A DNA stretch of 64,000 bases, taken from the NCBI GenBank assembly GCA_942493375.1, contig OW818698.1, forward strand, positions 2,232,001 to 2,296,000, in the 5' to 3' direction. The position numbers and the translations under genes are program-made. How positions within the stretch are numbered: position 1 is the stretch's first letter; each line of letters begins with the position of its first letter. The notes under the pieces were generated by a model. The model saw only the letters and a list, made by a program, of their open reading frames with translations. It had not been told where the DNA came from and did no database searches. Of the stretch, positions 43,950-52,101 are shown piece after piece. This stretch comes from G942493375 sp942493375. Its GTDB lineage: Bacteria; Armatimonadota; UBA5829.

Positions 43950-44080
43950 TAGCCCGCATTATTCATGACTGACAGTGTAAATGCATAGCATTTACACTCG
44001 GTGTAATTGCTATGCATTTACACTCTCAGCTTTTACCCCTACTACCGGGCAAAAGCGAAGCTTGGTGAATAAAGCGGTTA
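43950..44080 (+). repeat. 80-nt inverted-repeat element, copy F, interrupted
   Basis: Left part tagcccgcattattcatgac ends at 43973; the element resumes with tcagctttta at 44026. The insert (43974-44025) holds a perfect palindrome agtgtaaatgc / gcatttacact and a second, degenerate copy. Inner arms gcttttaccc / gggcaaaagc have one mismatch. Confidence 0.8.
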
Positions 44081-44133
44081 ATGGTCATACAGCAGATTGT
44101 AATGTCTGCAATGGCAAAGGACTGGGGTAAGGA

Positions 44134-45501
44134 ATGCAGAAACGTTCTGTTATTATAATTGTTTTGCTTCTGGCTTTGAGTTTTACATGTGGAATAGCGG
44201 CTAGAAATTGGGGTTTGAAAGATAGTTCAGATTCCACAAGTTATCTGCCTGGGGGTGGTGCTCTAGTGGCTGCAGGAGGTGGTGCACCGAGCATTGACCT
44301 GCGCCCTGTAGAAACTCTGTACAGCGTGCTCCGCAACCTTCGCGAATATTATGTAGAGCCAATCAAAACAAGCGAAGAATCAGAAATGGCTAGAGGGGCT
44401 GTTCGCTCCATGCTGGCTTCACTTGATGATCCAAACAGCAGATTTCTGGAACCAGGTGAGCGCAAGCTCATCACTGAATCACAACAAGGACTCTTCCATG
44501 GTATCGGTTCCATAACTACCGTAAAACGTATAAAATCCGGTCAGTTAAATGAAGAACATCTGGTTATTCTTTCCGCTCTCCCCAATAGTCCCGCCCAGAT
44601 CGCTGGTCTGGAACCAGGAGATGATATCATTTCGGTGGACGGAAGATCAGTGTTGCCATTCAATCCATATGCCAAGGCTAGTTCCATGGTAGACAAGGCA
44701 CGAAAAGAGAAATCTGACCGAGGTGTACTACGCAAAGAACTGGAAACTGAACAAAACAGGATTGACAGAGGTATTCCGATCATTGAAGCCCAGGGGTTGT
44801 TATCCGGATATGATGAAAAGAGCCTACAAATAACTGTAAACAGAGCCGGCAGTAAGAAACCGCTGAGCTTTACGGTAAAACCTGGGAAGTTATATGTTGA
44901 GCCAGTTATATATACTGCTCCTGATACTAACAAACTAGCCGTAATTAAATTGAACCTGCTTGTAAATGCAACGCAAAAGGCATTTGAGAAGGCTATTATG
45001 GATGCAACCGATTCCGGTGCAAAAGGACTTGTTCTCGACTTTCGAGGTGTCACGGGAGGAGATCGGGCAGTAACGCAGTTTGTTGCAGGTTTCTTTATTC
45101 CGGGCAAGCGCATCGGCATATTGAGTTTGTCACGCGGTCGTTCTGAAACAATAAAAGCAGATACCGCCCCAGAGAAATATGTGTGGACCAAGCCTGTAAC
45201 TGTATTAGTAGACGGTGGAACTGGTCGCTTTGCTGAGTTGTTAGCTGATACTTTGCGTTACCAAAAAGGCTATAAACTTGTGGGTGAAAAGACTATAGGT
45301 GATTCAGTATATTCCACAATGGTTGATCTAGCTGATGGCTCTGCATATGTAATAACAACAGGAAAACTCACTCCTATTTCCGGTATCGATTTTACAAAAA
45401 AGGGTTTTTCTGTTGATGTAAACTGTGCTCAAGACAAGTCGGATGATGCACCACTCTCTCAGGCATTAAAAGTATTAAATGCTGAACCAGGTGGAATCTG
45501 A
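44134..45501 (+). CDS. Catalytically dead CtpA/S41-like protease (pseudoenzyme)
   Basis: 455 aa with a signal anchor at the N-terminus. The architecture of C-terminal processing proteases is kept: the N-terminal helical region (RNLREYYVEP...GAVRSMLASLDDPNSRFLEPGE), a PDZ domain (about 110-250, LPNSPAQIAGLEPGDDIISVDG) and the S41 core. The catalytic serine block, SSASASE in the neighbour, reads GGTGRFAE at about 358-369 with none of the serines, and the general-base lysine of FGKGRVQ is replaced by D in IGDSVYS near 387. It should therefore not cleave; a regulatory or scaffold role towards the active neighbour is an inference. Confidence 0.82.
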   Translation: MQKRSVIIIVLLLALSFTCGIAARNWGLKDSSDSTSYLPGGGALVAAGGGAPSIDLRPVETLYSVLRNLREYYVEPIKTSEESEMARGAVRSMLASLDDPNSRFLEPGERKLITESQQGLFHGIGSITTVKRIKSGQLNEEHLVILSALPNSPAQIAGLEPGDDIISVDGRSVLPFNPYAKASSMVDKARKEKSDRGVLRKELETEQNRIDRGIPIIEAQGLLSGYDEKSLQITVNRAGSKKPLSFTVKPGKLYVEPVIYTAPDTNKLAVIKLNLLVNATQKAFEKAIMDATDSGAKGLVLDFRGVTGGDRAVTQFVAGFFIPGKRIGILSLSRGRSETIKADTAPEKYVWTKPVTVLVDGGTGRFAELLADTLRYQKGYKLVGEKTIGDSVYSTMVDLADGSAYVITTGKLTPISGIDFTKKGFSVDVNCAQDKSDDAPLSQALKVLNAEPGGI

Positions 45502-45608
45502 CTTTATATTCCGGAATTGCAGCATTTCATCTATAATTTTTAAGAATTTGAATAGCTATATTAATAATCGTCAGACTGCGACTCTGGCGGGATTTGGGTT
45601 AAGGCAAA

Positions 45609-46907
45609 ATGCGAAAACTCAGGCTTGAAATAATTTTACCAATAGGGTTTCTGGTGTTCGCCGCTTTCATTGGCGGATTCATGGCCAAAGATATTGCGGC
45701 TGGTACGCGCAGTCAAGACGGTATGATTGCAAGTCTGCAACTGCTTCCTCAACGCATTGAAGGCCTCAATGAGGGAAGAAGTAGTTCACCTGATACAGAG
45801 ATGCCACTTCTGGAAACTTATTCAAACGTGATGAGCAAACTCAAGTCTGAGTATTACGGTAAAAAAATCGATGAGCAGCAGACTACTTATGATGCTATCC
45901 GTGGCGTATTGCATGCTTTAGGCGACCCATTTACAAGGTTTATGGATCCTGAAGCTTACAAGAGCATGCGAGAAGAGAATCAGGGTACATTCGCAGGTAT
46001 TGGAGCTCAACTCGACACGAATAAAAACCTGGAAGTATATGTAAAAGAACCAATCCCTAATGCACCTGCGCAAAAGGCTGGTGTGAAAAAGGGAGACGTC
46101 ATACTTGCAGTCAATGGCCATGTCATTAAGAATATGGAAATTGAGAAGGTTGTTTCGCTCATCCGTGGACCTGAAGGCAGTAAGGTTAAGCTGACCCTGC
46201 AAAGATCAGGAGTTGCAAAACCATTCATTATAGCTATTATCCGTCAGCAAGTTCAGTTCCAGATGGTCAAATCCCGAATGCTGGATGATAAAAATAAGAT
46301 CGGTTATATCCGATTGTATCAGTTCAACGAACAGAGTGATGTCCAATTTGATCAAGCCCTGGCTTCCCTGGAAAAGCAGCACATGAAGGGTCTGGTATTC
46401 GATCTCAGAGGCAATCCGGGTGGATTATTGAATATCGCCAGAGACATTGGAAGCCGCTTTATAAAATCGGGACCAGTGGTAATCATACAGGAGCGAGGCG
46501 GTCAGAAGAATCCTCTGTATGTTGAAGAAGATAAGCACAACCACAAGATGTATCCACTTGCTGTTTTGGTGGACAAGAGCAGCGCAAGCGCTTCAGAGAT
46601 CGTATCCGGCGCTATAAAGGACCTTGGAGTGGGAACGCTGGTTGGAGTAACCACATTCGGTAAAGGTAGAGTTCAAACAATCATGCCTTTGCAAGATGGT
46701 TCTGCTGTTGCAATTACCACGGCGAAATATCTCACACCAAATGGAACAGACATTCATAAGAAAGGCATAACGCCTGATGTGATTGTTGAAGCTTCTGAAA
46801 ACTGGGATCCTGACAACGTCAAGACTGACAAGCAGCTTGCTAAAGCCATTGATGTGATAAAAGGCAAACTCGGTGCAAATGGGAGTGCTACAGCGCCAGC
46901 AAAGTAG
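45609..46907 (+). CDS. ctpA: Active S41-family C-terminal processing protease
   Basis: 432 aa. Signal anchor, helical N-terminal region with YDAIRGVLHALGDPFTRFMDPEAY, PDZ domain (PNAPAQKAGVKKGDVILAVNG) and S41 core. The catalytic serine lies in VLVDKSSASASEIVSG (about 320-335) and the lysine in FGKGRVQT near 352; the oxyanion and substrate region GNPGGLL is present. Such enzymes trim or degrade periplasmic proteins, including cell-wall hydrolase regulators. It follows the dead paralogue by 107 nt and precedes a polysaccharide deacetylase gene by 22 nt, fitting a cell-envelope operon. Confidence 0.93.
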   Translation: MRKLRLEIILPIGFLVFAAFIGGFMAKDIAAGTRSQDGMIASLQLLPQRIEGLNEGRSSSPDTEMPLLETYSNVMSKLKSEYYGKKIDEQQTTYDAIRGVLHALGDPFTRFMDPEAYKSMREENQGTFAGIGAQLDTNKNLEVYVKEPIPNAPAQKAGVKKGDVILAVNGHVIKNMEIEKVVSLIRGPEGSKVKLTLQRSGVAKPFIIAIIRQQVQFQMVKSRMLDDKNKIGYIRLYQFNEQSDVQFDQALASLEKQHMKGLVFDLRGNPGGLLNIARDIGSRFIKSGPVVIIQERGGQKNPLYVEEDKHNHKMYPLAVLVDKSSASASEIVSGAIKDLGVGTLVGVTTFGKGRVQTIMPLQDGSAVAITTAKYLTPNGTDIHKKGITPDVIVEASENWDPDNVKTDKQLAKAIDVIKGKLGANGSATAPAK

Positions 46908-46929
46908 CGCAGCACCAGGTGACCGATAG

Positions 46930-47802
46930 ATGAAAAAAAAGCGCAGTAAATCAAACGCCAGGCTGTTATTTGGCCTGGCGTTTTGCATAGTTTGTGGAGT
47001 AGTCTTTGGATATTTCGTTGGAGGCTGCTCTCATCCTCAACAGAACACTTCATCGAATGGAAATCCTCGAACACATGCCCCACATTCATCTTCAAATGAA
47101 GTTGAAAGTGACCATGCGCCAGCATCTGGCCAGTCGGAAAAGCAATCTTCAGAGTCATCTTCTTATGAAAACTTGTCCATATTGCCACCCGCAGAGGGCA
47201 CCGGCGAGGTTTCAAATGTTGTGTCAAAGCAGAAGGAAATAGCCCTTACATTCGATGCTGGCGCAAGTGCCGAACCGGTAGACAGCATATTGAAAACTCT
47301 AGCCAAGCATGATCTGCACGTCACATTCTTTCTAACAGGCAAATGGTGTGAACAAAATCCTGAGTTGGTAAAGCGTATATATGAAGCGGGCCACGAGATA
47401 GGTAACCACACTTACTCGCATAAGGACTTGCGAAAACTTGATGATGCCGGGATTGCAGAGGAGCTGGAGAAGACGGCTGCGTTAGTCAGTAAGCTGACTG
47501 GAAATAGTCCGGCTGCATTGGCAAGACCTCCATATGGGGGCAGAGATGCCCGGGTTCTGGCAGAGATGCGTAAAGATGGATACGTCCCAATATATTGGTC
47601 TCTGGACAGTCTGGATGCGTTCAAAACTGGTATAACGTCAGATGAAATATATAAACGCATCATAGACAGAGCTAAAGGTGGAGACATAGTGTTGATGCAC
47701 TGTGGGAGCAAACCAACAGCGGATGCACTGGATGATATGATTGTGTCACTGTCTGACAAAGGTTATTCGGTTGTAACTGTATCCAAACTGATTGCGAAAT
47801 AG
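46930..47802 (+). CDS. Polysaccharide deacetylase
   Basis: 290 aa. A short basic N-terminus and a membrane segment are followed by GGC (lipobox-like FVGGCS, Cys at about 34), then a Ser/His-rich linker. The NodB-type domain has LTFDAGASAEPV (motif 1, with Ala in place of the second Asp as in some subgroups), HEIGNHTYSHKDL (motif 2, H-x3-H), RPPYGGRDARVL (motif 3) and LMHCG near the end. It removes acetyl groups from peptidoglycan or another N-acetylated glycan outside the membrane. aggtga precedes the ATG. A terminator hairpin lies inside its first codons. Confidence 0.88.
   Translation: MKKKRSKSNARLLFGLAFCIVCGVVFGYFVGGCSHPQQNTSSNGNPRTHAPHSSSNEVESDHAPASGQSEKQSSESSSYENLSILPPAEGTGEVSNVVSKQKEIALTFDAGASAEPVDSILKTLAKHDLHVTFFLTGKWCEQNPELVKRIYEAGHEIGNHTYSHKDLRKLDDAGIAEELEKTAALVSKLTGNSPAALARPPYGGRDARVLAEMRKDGYVPIYWSLDSLDAFKTGITSDEIYKRIIDRAKGGDIVLMHCGSKPTADALDDMIVSLSDKGYSVVTVSKLIAK
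46953..46984 (+). terminator. Terminator hairpin inside the deacetylase signal sequence
   Basis: aaacgccaggc (46953-46963) and gcctggcgttt (46973-46983) form a perfect 11-bp stem with a 9-nt loop, followed by TTTT including 46984. It lies 46 nt after the ctpA stop and covers codons 8-19 of the deacetylase gene. Confidence 0.7.
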
Positions 47803-47823
47803 AGAGTAATGGAGTTTGTATAG

Positions 47824-49128
47824 ATGGCAATCATACCCAGAATTGAAATCGAAGAAGACCTGTATTCATACATCCCTGCTGACAATGGCGCTGACCCGTT
47901 CTGGTGCCACGGCAATACGAGTATCGTTGAATCTAATGGCAGAGTCTTTGCAGCCGGGCTGGAGACCTTGCCGGATATAAAGTCCCTGAGTAAATGCGTG
48001 CCACTGCTCTACACTCGAGACGATCAGGGATGGAGACTAGTATACAGAGGAGAAGGCAGGACACGCGAACCAAGTCCGTTATGTTGTTTTTCAGATGGAC
48101 GGATACTGCTGTCGTTGAATACTTCGCTGGTTGGTGTGGATGAGTATGCTGGTCCTTCGAAGCCATCTATCCTTGAGTTTGATGCTTCTAATCCTGATAG
48201 TGCTCCCAGAGAGATATTTCCAGGATGGGCTGGTGAGCCTCCGTTTACTGAGCACTCCTATCGTAGCTTTGTAGCAGATGGTGAGAGTAATGAACTGATT
48301 ATATTCCAAAATGTAGGCTATACCCACGCTGAATGGGCATTTATAGACAATACAGGCAATTGGTCGGCAAATGGCCGCTTAGATTGGCTTTGGGAACCGG
48401 GATATGATACTCCACAGCCTGTGCGGACATGCTATCCAAATGTTCAGCTGAAAAATCGCAGCGTATATTTCTGTGGAGTTTCTGATGTTATAGAGCCCTA
48501 TGGTGCATGGAGGACTTATAAGAATGAATTAACGGGCAGAGACTGGGACTATGATTTCAGGCGACTGCTTTTCACCTGGTGTGATGACGTTTCCACAGGT
48601 AGATTCCATAAATGGATTGAAATATCCAGCAGGGACCAAACGAGTGGCTGGATATTTCCATCGGATATGCTTGTTGATGATGACGGGACCGTTCATCTAC
48701 TCTGGCTGGAGAATGCTCTGGATGAGCGTCTAAGGGCAAAATTCTTCCCTCTGGAGAAACAGACTAACTCATTGAATTATGTCCAGATACGCAATGGTGT
48801 TATCCGTGTCCGCAGAGCATTTTTTGTTGGAGGAGAAGACGAAGCCCCCGGAAAATGCAGTGGAGCCAGGCTGCACAGAATGTTGGATGGACGAATTCTG
48901 GTTATATATAATTTGGATGCTGATGCGACTGGTGGTAAACCAGAAATGCGTATTGCAGAGATCGACGCTGATGGTTCACTGCAATCAACGACTGTAATCA
49001 ATCTGGAACAGCCTTTCACTTCATTCTTTAGCAGTACAGTTCGAGGTGGTTCTTCTGCTTCCAATACTCTGCATATATTGGGTGGAGCACAGAACCATAT
49101 AAGATATGTAAAGATTGTATTGGACTAA
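47824..49128 (+). CDS. BNR-repeat-like protein of unknown function
   Basis: 434 aa, no signal peptide. Repeated strands with Asp-box-like S/D-x-G-x-x-W/L turns (LYTRDDQGWRLVYRGEG, CFSDGRILLSLN, DMLVDDDGTVHLLWLEN) suggest a beta-propeller of the BNR/sialidase kind. Active-site residues of sialidases were not identified, so it may be a carbohydrate-binding propeller or an inactive relative. ggag precedes the ATG by 9 nt. The stop codon TAA (49126-49128) is the first three bases of copy G of the 80-nt element. Confidence 0.6.
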   Translation: MAIIPRIEIEEDLYSYIPADNGADPFWCHGNTSIVESNGRVFAAGLETLPDIKSLSKCVPLLYTRDDQGWRLVYRGEGRTREPSPLCCFSDGRILLSLNTSLVGVDEYAGPSKPSILEFDASNPDSAPREIFPGWAGEPPFTEHSYRSFVADGESNELIIFQNVGYTHAEWAFIDNTGNWSANGRLDWLWEPGYDTPQPVRTCYPNVQLKNRSVYFCGVSDVIEPYGAWRTYKNELTGRDWDYDFRRLLFTWCDDVSTGRFHKWIEISSRDQTSGWIFPSDMLVDDDGTVHLLWLENALDERLRAKFFPLEKQTNSLNYVQIRNGVIRVRRAFFVGGEDEAPGKCSGARLHRMLDGRILVIYNLDADATGGKPEMRIAEIDADGSLQSTTVINLEQPFTSFFSSTVRGGSSASNTLHILGGAQNHIRYVKIVLD

Positions 49129-49205
49129 CCCGCATTATTCATGACTGACTCAGCTTTTGTCCCTAATGCCAGACAAAAGCGATGCTTGGTGAATAAAGCG
49201 GGCTA
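49126..49205 (+). repeat. 80-nt inverted-repeat element, copy G
   Basis: Outer arms taacccgcattattca / tgaataaagcgggcta, inner arms gcttttgtcc / agacaaaagc with one mismatch. Its left end supplies the stop codon of the gene before it; its right end is 32 nt before the next ATG. Confidence 0.87.
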
Positions 49206-49237
49206 ACCTAACGTTCGAATTTGCGAGGGTAAAAACA

Positions 49238-50245
49238 ATGAGTGAAGTATTATATGCTATTGAAAATGAGCTTTTCAACACCTTGTTCGATGCTCCCGAT
49301 ACGGACACTATAGAGAAATATTACACTAGAGCTGAAGGGTGTCCTCCAGTTGAAGCTAACAAGGATTTTATGTTATCCAGCAGTGAATCAGCACAGGTAG
49401 TGGTTACAAGCTGGGGCAGTGCAGTTCTAGATTGGGACGTTGTTCAAGCTGCTCCGGAGTTGAAGTTGCTGGTTCACGCGGCTGGTTCTGTTAAGCCTGT
49501 AGTATCTGATGCATTGTGGAGTGCTGGTGTAAGAGTCGTAAGCTGCGCTGCCGCTATAGCGTATGGTGTAGCTGAGTTTTGCCTTGGTCTGATGCTGACT
49601 GAATGCAAACGCACATCCTGGGTAGCAAATGATGTAAGAAAAGGCCAGTGGCAGGAATCGATGGCGCTATATGGAGGAGCATTCGAGCTTTACCGACAAA
49701 AAATAGGCGTAATCGGCTCCGGTTTTGTGGGTACTAGACTTATTGAGCTTCTCAGACAGTTTGAATGTCGCGTTATGTTGTATGATCCATACTGCACTGA
49801 TGCGAAAGCTCAGAATCTTGGAGTAACAAAAGTAAATACACTCGACGAGATTTTCTCGAAGTGTAAAGTAGTTACTTTAAATGCACCTGCCACTGAGGAA
49901 ACTATCGGTATGATCAAGGGAGAACACTTTGCCCAATTGCCAGATGGTTCTCTGTTCCTAAACACAGCACGAAATGCGGTTATTAACGAGGTTGAGTTTA
50001 TTGCTGAGTTACGCAAAGGAAGATTCGTAGCTTGCCTGGACGTTACAGACCCGATTGAGCCGCCTCCAGCTGACCATCCATATAGAACCCTTCCGAATGT
50101 GTTGTTGACTCCTCATATAGCCGGAGTTTTTGCTGAGAACCGTAAACGCATGGGATCAATGGCCTCTAAAGAGATTGAAGCTTTTGCCCTCGGTCACCCA
50201 TTGAAATACGAAGTGACCAGAGAGAGTTTACACAAGATGGCATAG
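49238..50245 (+). CDS. D-isomer-specific 2-hydroxyacid dehydrogenase
   Basis: 335 aa. The NAD-binding motif IGVIGSGFVGTRLIELLRQFECRVMLYDPY is at about 155-180; FLNTARNAVINEVEFI (with the active-site Arg in TARN) and LTPHIAGVF with the catalytic His follow. It oxidises or reduces a 2-hydroxy acid such as glycerate, phosphoglycerate or a sugar acid, but the substrate cannot be told. gaggg precedes the start. It stands between copy G and the degenerate copy H of the repeat element. Confidence 0.9.
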   Translation: MSEVLYAIENELFNTLFDAPDTDTIEKYYTRAEGCPPVEANKDFMLSSSESAQVVVTSWGSAVLDWDVVQAAPELKLLVHAAGSVKPVVSDALWSAGVRVVSCAAAIAYGVAEFCLGLMLTECKRTSWVANDVRKGQWQESMALYGGAFELYRQKIGVIGSGFVGTRLIELLRQFECRVMLYDPYCTDAKAQNLGVTKVNTLDEIFSKCKVVTLNAPATEETIGMIKGEHFAQLPDGSLFLNTARNAVINEVEFIAELRKGRFVACLDVTDPIEPPPADHPYRTLPNVLLTPHIAGVFAENRKRMGSMASKEIEAFALGHPLKYEVTRESLHKMA

Positions 50246-50251
50246 ACAGCT

Positions 50252-50292
50252 GGCCCGCTTTATGCACAAAGCTTGGTGAATAATGCGGGCTA
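50252..50292 (+). repeat. 80-nt inverted-repeat element, copy H (internally deleted)
   Basis: Only the outer arms remain: ggcccgctttatgca at the left and tggtgaataatgcgggcta at the right. The inner stem and central loop are deleted, so its orientation cannot be read from the loop. Confidence 0.65.
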
Positions 50293-50321
50293 ACTTACTA
50301 CAAGTAACAGTTCAATATTAT

Positions 50322-50403
50322 GGAAATTGTCATCCTGAGGAACGAAGGATCTGTTTTCTATCCAAAAAAAGCAGATCCTTCGTTCCTCAGGATGACAATT
50401 TCC
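50322..50403. repeat. Perfect 32-bp-stem hairpin repeat
   Basis: Arms 50322-50353 (ggaaattgtcatcctgagga start) and 50372-50403 are exact reverse complements around an 18-nt A-rich loop. Same family as 14223-14285 and 5949-6022. Confidence 0.88.
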
Positions 50404-50453
50404 CGCAACTCTGAACTTATATCTGCAATGACCAGAATGCACTAAAACAGGAC

Positions 50454-52073
50454 ATGGAGCACTTTCACAACATGCCTCAATCACAACCCGTTAAGCAGTT
50501 TCTCCTATTTTTCGCCATATTCCTCGGCATATGTGCAATATATACCATCGGTTTGGGCAGAAGCCCTTTGCTTGATCCCGATGAGCCTATATACGGTCAA
50601 TTCGTAAAAGAGATGGTAAACTCCGGAGACTGGCTTACACCTCACTATGCCGACAAATTGTGGTTCGATAAACCGCCTTTGTTCTACTGGCTTGCTTCTT
50701 CCTGTGTGAAAATCGGTGGGCTCAATGAGTTTACCTTGCGGTTGCCTTCGGCTATTTTTGGCGCACTGACAGTTATTATGGTGTTCTTTCTGGCTTGTCA
50801 CGACTTTGGTAAAAAAGCTGGTGCATTGGCTGCCGCGGTGGTTAGCACCACATTGCTTCAGATCGTTCTTACGCACGCAGCAGCCACCGACGCTTTAATG
50901 GTTTTCTTTATGGTTGCAGGCCTATATTTCTATAGGCGATGGTTGGATGAAACTGGTATAAAAGCAACCATATGGATGGTTGCTTGTGGGGCTGCTGCAG
51001 GTTTGGGTCTGCTTACTAAAGGACCGTCGGTTCCGCTACTTCTCTTCGCTGCGATGTTTGCTCATCTATTGTGGATAAAGAAGATCGGCAAACTGATTTC
51101 GGTAGACATACTGCTGGGTGTGGTTGTTTCATTGGTTGTCGGCCTGCCTTGGTATTTGGCTATGTGGAGTATGTATGGAGACATATTCATACAGCAATTT
51201 ATTGTAGCAAACAACATCACGCGGTTCACCGAACCTCTCCACAAGAGTCACCTTTCACACTGGTATTCCTATCTAACTACTGTGGAACTATTTCTGGCAT
51301 TTTTCTTCCCCTGGAATGTATATATGCTGCAGGCAATGTGGAGTAAATGGCGAATAAATACAGGCGCAAAGTTGGCAACCTGCTGGATTGTTGCTGTATT
51401 ACTATTGTTCTCTGCATCCAGCACTCAGAACTTCACCTACTCGTTCCCAGCGTTTCCAGCTTGTGCAATATTAGTAGGAGCCTATCTTGCCGGACTGGCC
51501 GATGAAAAAAACGGCAAGAAGAAAGCCTTGATCGGACTCTGGATAGGATTTGTAATTGCCACACTGGTTGCCATAACTTTGTATATCATTGCAAAGGACA
51601 AATATCCTGCTCTTCTGGGACCATCTGCATTGGCGGGGATAATACTTGTAATGGCTTATGCAATTCCTTTGCTATCGGTTACATTTTTCAAATATCCTCA
51701 GGAACGTGCTCCCTGGATGGTAGCGATTGGAATGGTTGCATTTAACTTCATGGTCGCCTGTATTCTTGCTCCTCTTTCAGCAAATTATGAGAGTACCAAG
51801 ATAGTAGCAGAACACATCAACTCTGCACCACCTGCTCGTATTATTGCATATAGAGTTTGGAAACCTGGCCTACTGTACTATCTGGACAGCAAACCGATGG
51901 ATGTGAAAACTCTTTCTGAAGTGGACAGCTTGATCCAGGGCAAAGAACCCATTTTAGTTTTATGCCACAAGAATGATGCAAATGCTATTGAGCAGTATTC
52001 ATTGGCAATGGTATTTGAAGGTGGTGGGTTGAAAACTTATGCGAATCCGGCATACATGAAAACTTTGAAATAA
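50454..52073 (+). CDS. GT39/ArnT-like glycosyltransferase, multi-pass membrane protein
   Basis: 539 aa. An N-terminal membrane segment is followed by the catalytic-site motif DPDEPIYGQFVKEM (D-x-D/E of GT39/PMT), then ADKLWFDKPPLFYWLASS; about ten further membrane spans and a C-terminal soluble part follow. It transfers a sugar from a lipid-phosphate donor to lipid A, a polymer or protein at the periplasmic face of the inner membrane. The ATG at 50454 has agga directly upstream; an ATG at 50472 is an alternative. It begins 50 nt after the hairpin repeat. Confidence 0.88.
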   Translation: MEHFHNMPQSQPVKQFLLFFAIFLGICAIYTIGLGRSPLLDPDEPIYGQFVKEMVNSGDWLTPHYADKLWFDKPPLFYWLASSCVKIGGLNEFTLRLPSAIFGALTVIMVFFLACHDFGKKAGALAAAVVSTTLLQIVLTHAAATDALMVFFMVAGLYFYRRWLDETGIKATIWMVACGAAAGLGLLTKGPSVPLLLFAAMFAHLLWIKKIGKLISVDILLGVVVSLVVGLPWYLAMWSMYGDIFIQQFIVANNITRFTEPLHKSHLSHWYSYLTTVELFLAFFFPWNVYMLQAMWSKWRINTGAKLATCWIVAVLLLFSASSTQNFTYSFPAFPACAILVGAYLAGLADEKNGKKKALIGLWIGFVIATLVAITLYIIAKDKYPALLGPSALAGIILVMAYAIPLLSVTFFKYPQERAPWMVAIGMVAFNFMVACILAPLSANYESTKIVAEHINSAPPARIIAYRVWKPGLLYYLDSKPMDVKTLSEVDSLIQGKEPILVLCHKNDANAIEQYSLAMVFEGGGLKTYANPAYMKTLK

Positions 52074-52101
52074 TTCAAGTCGTTCTCGGAGGTAATATCA
52101 T

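Larger units (their letters stand above)
43637..44133. other. Divergent region between rnc and the protease genes
   Basis: It carries a strong + strand promoter (43814-43841), a terminator (43885-43912) and one copy of the 80-nt element interrupted by a 52-nt insert (43950-44080). Confidence 0.6.
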
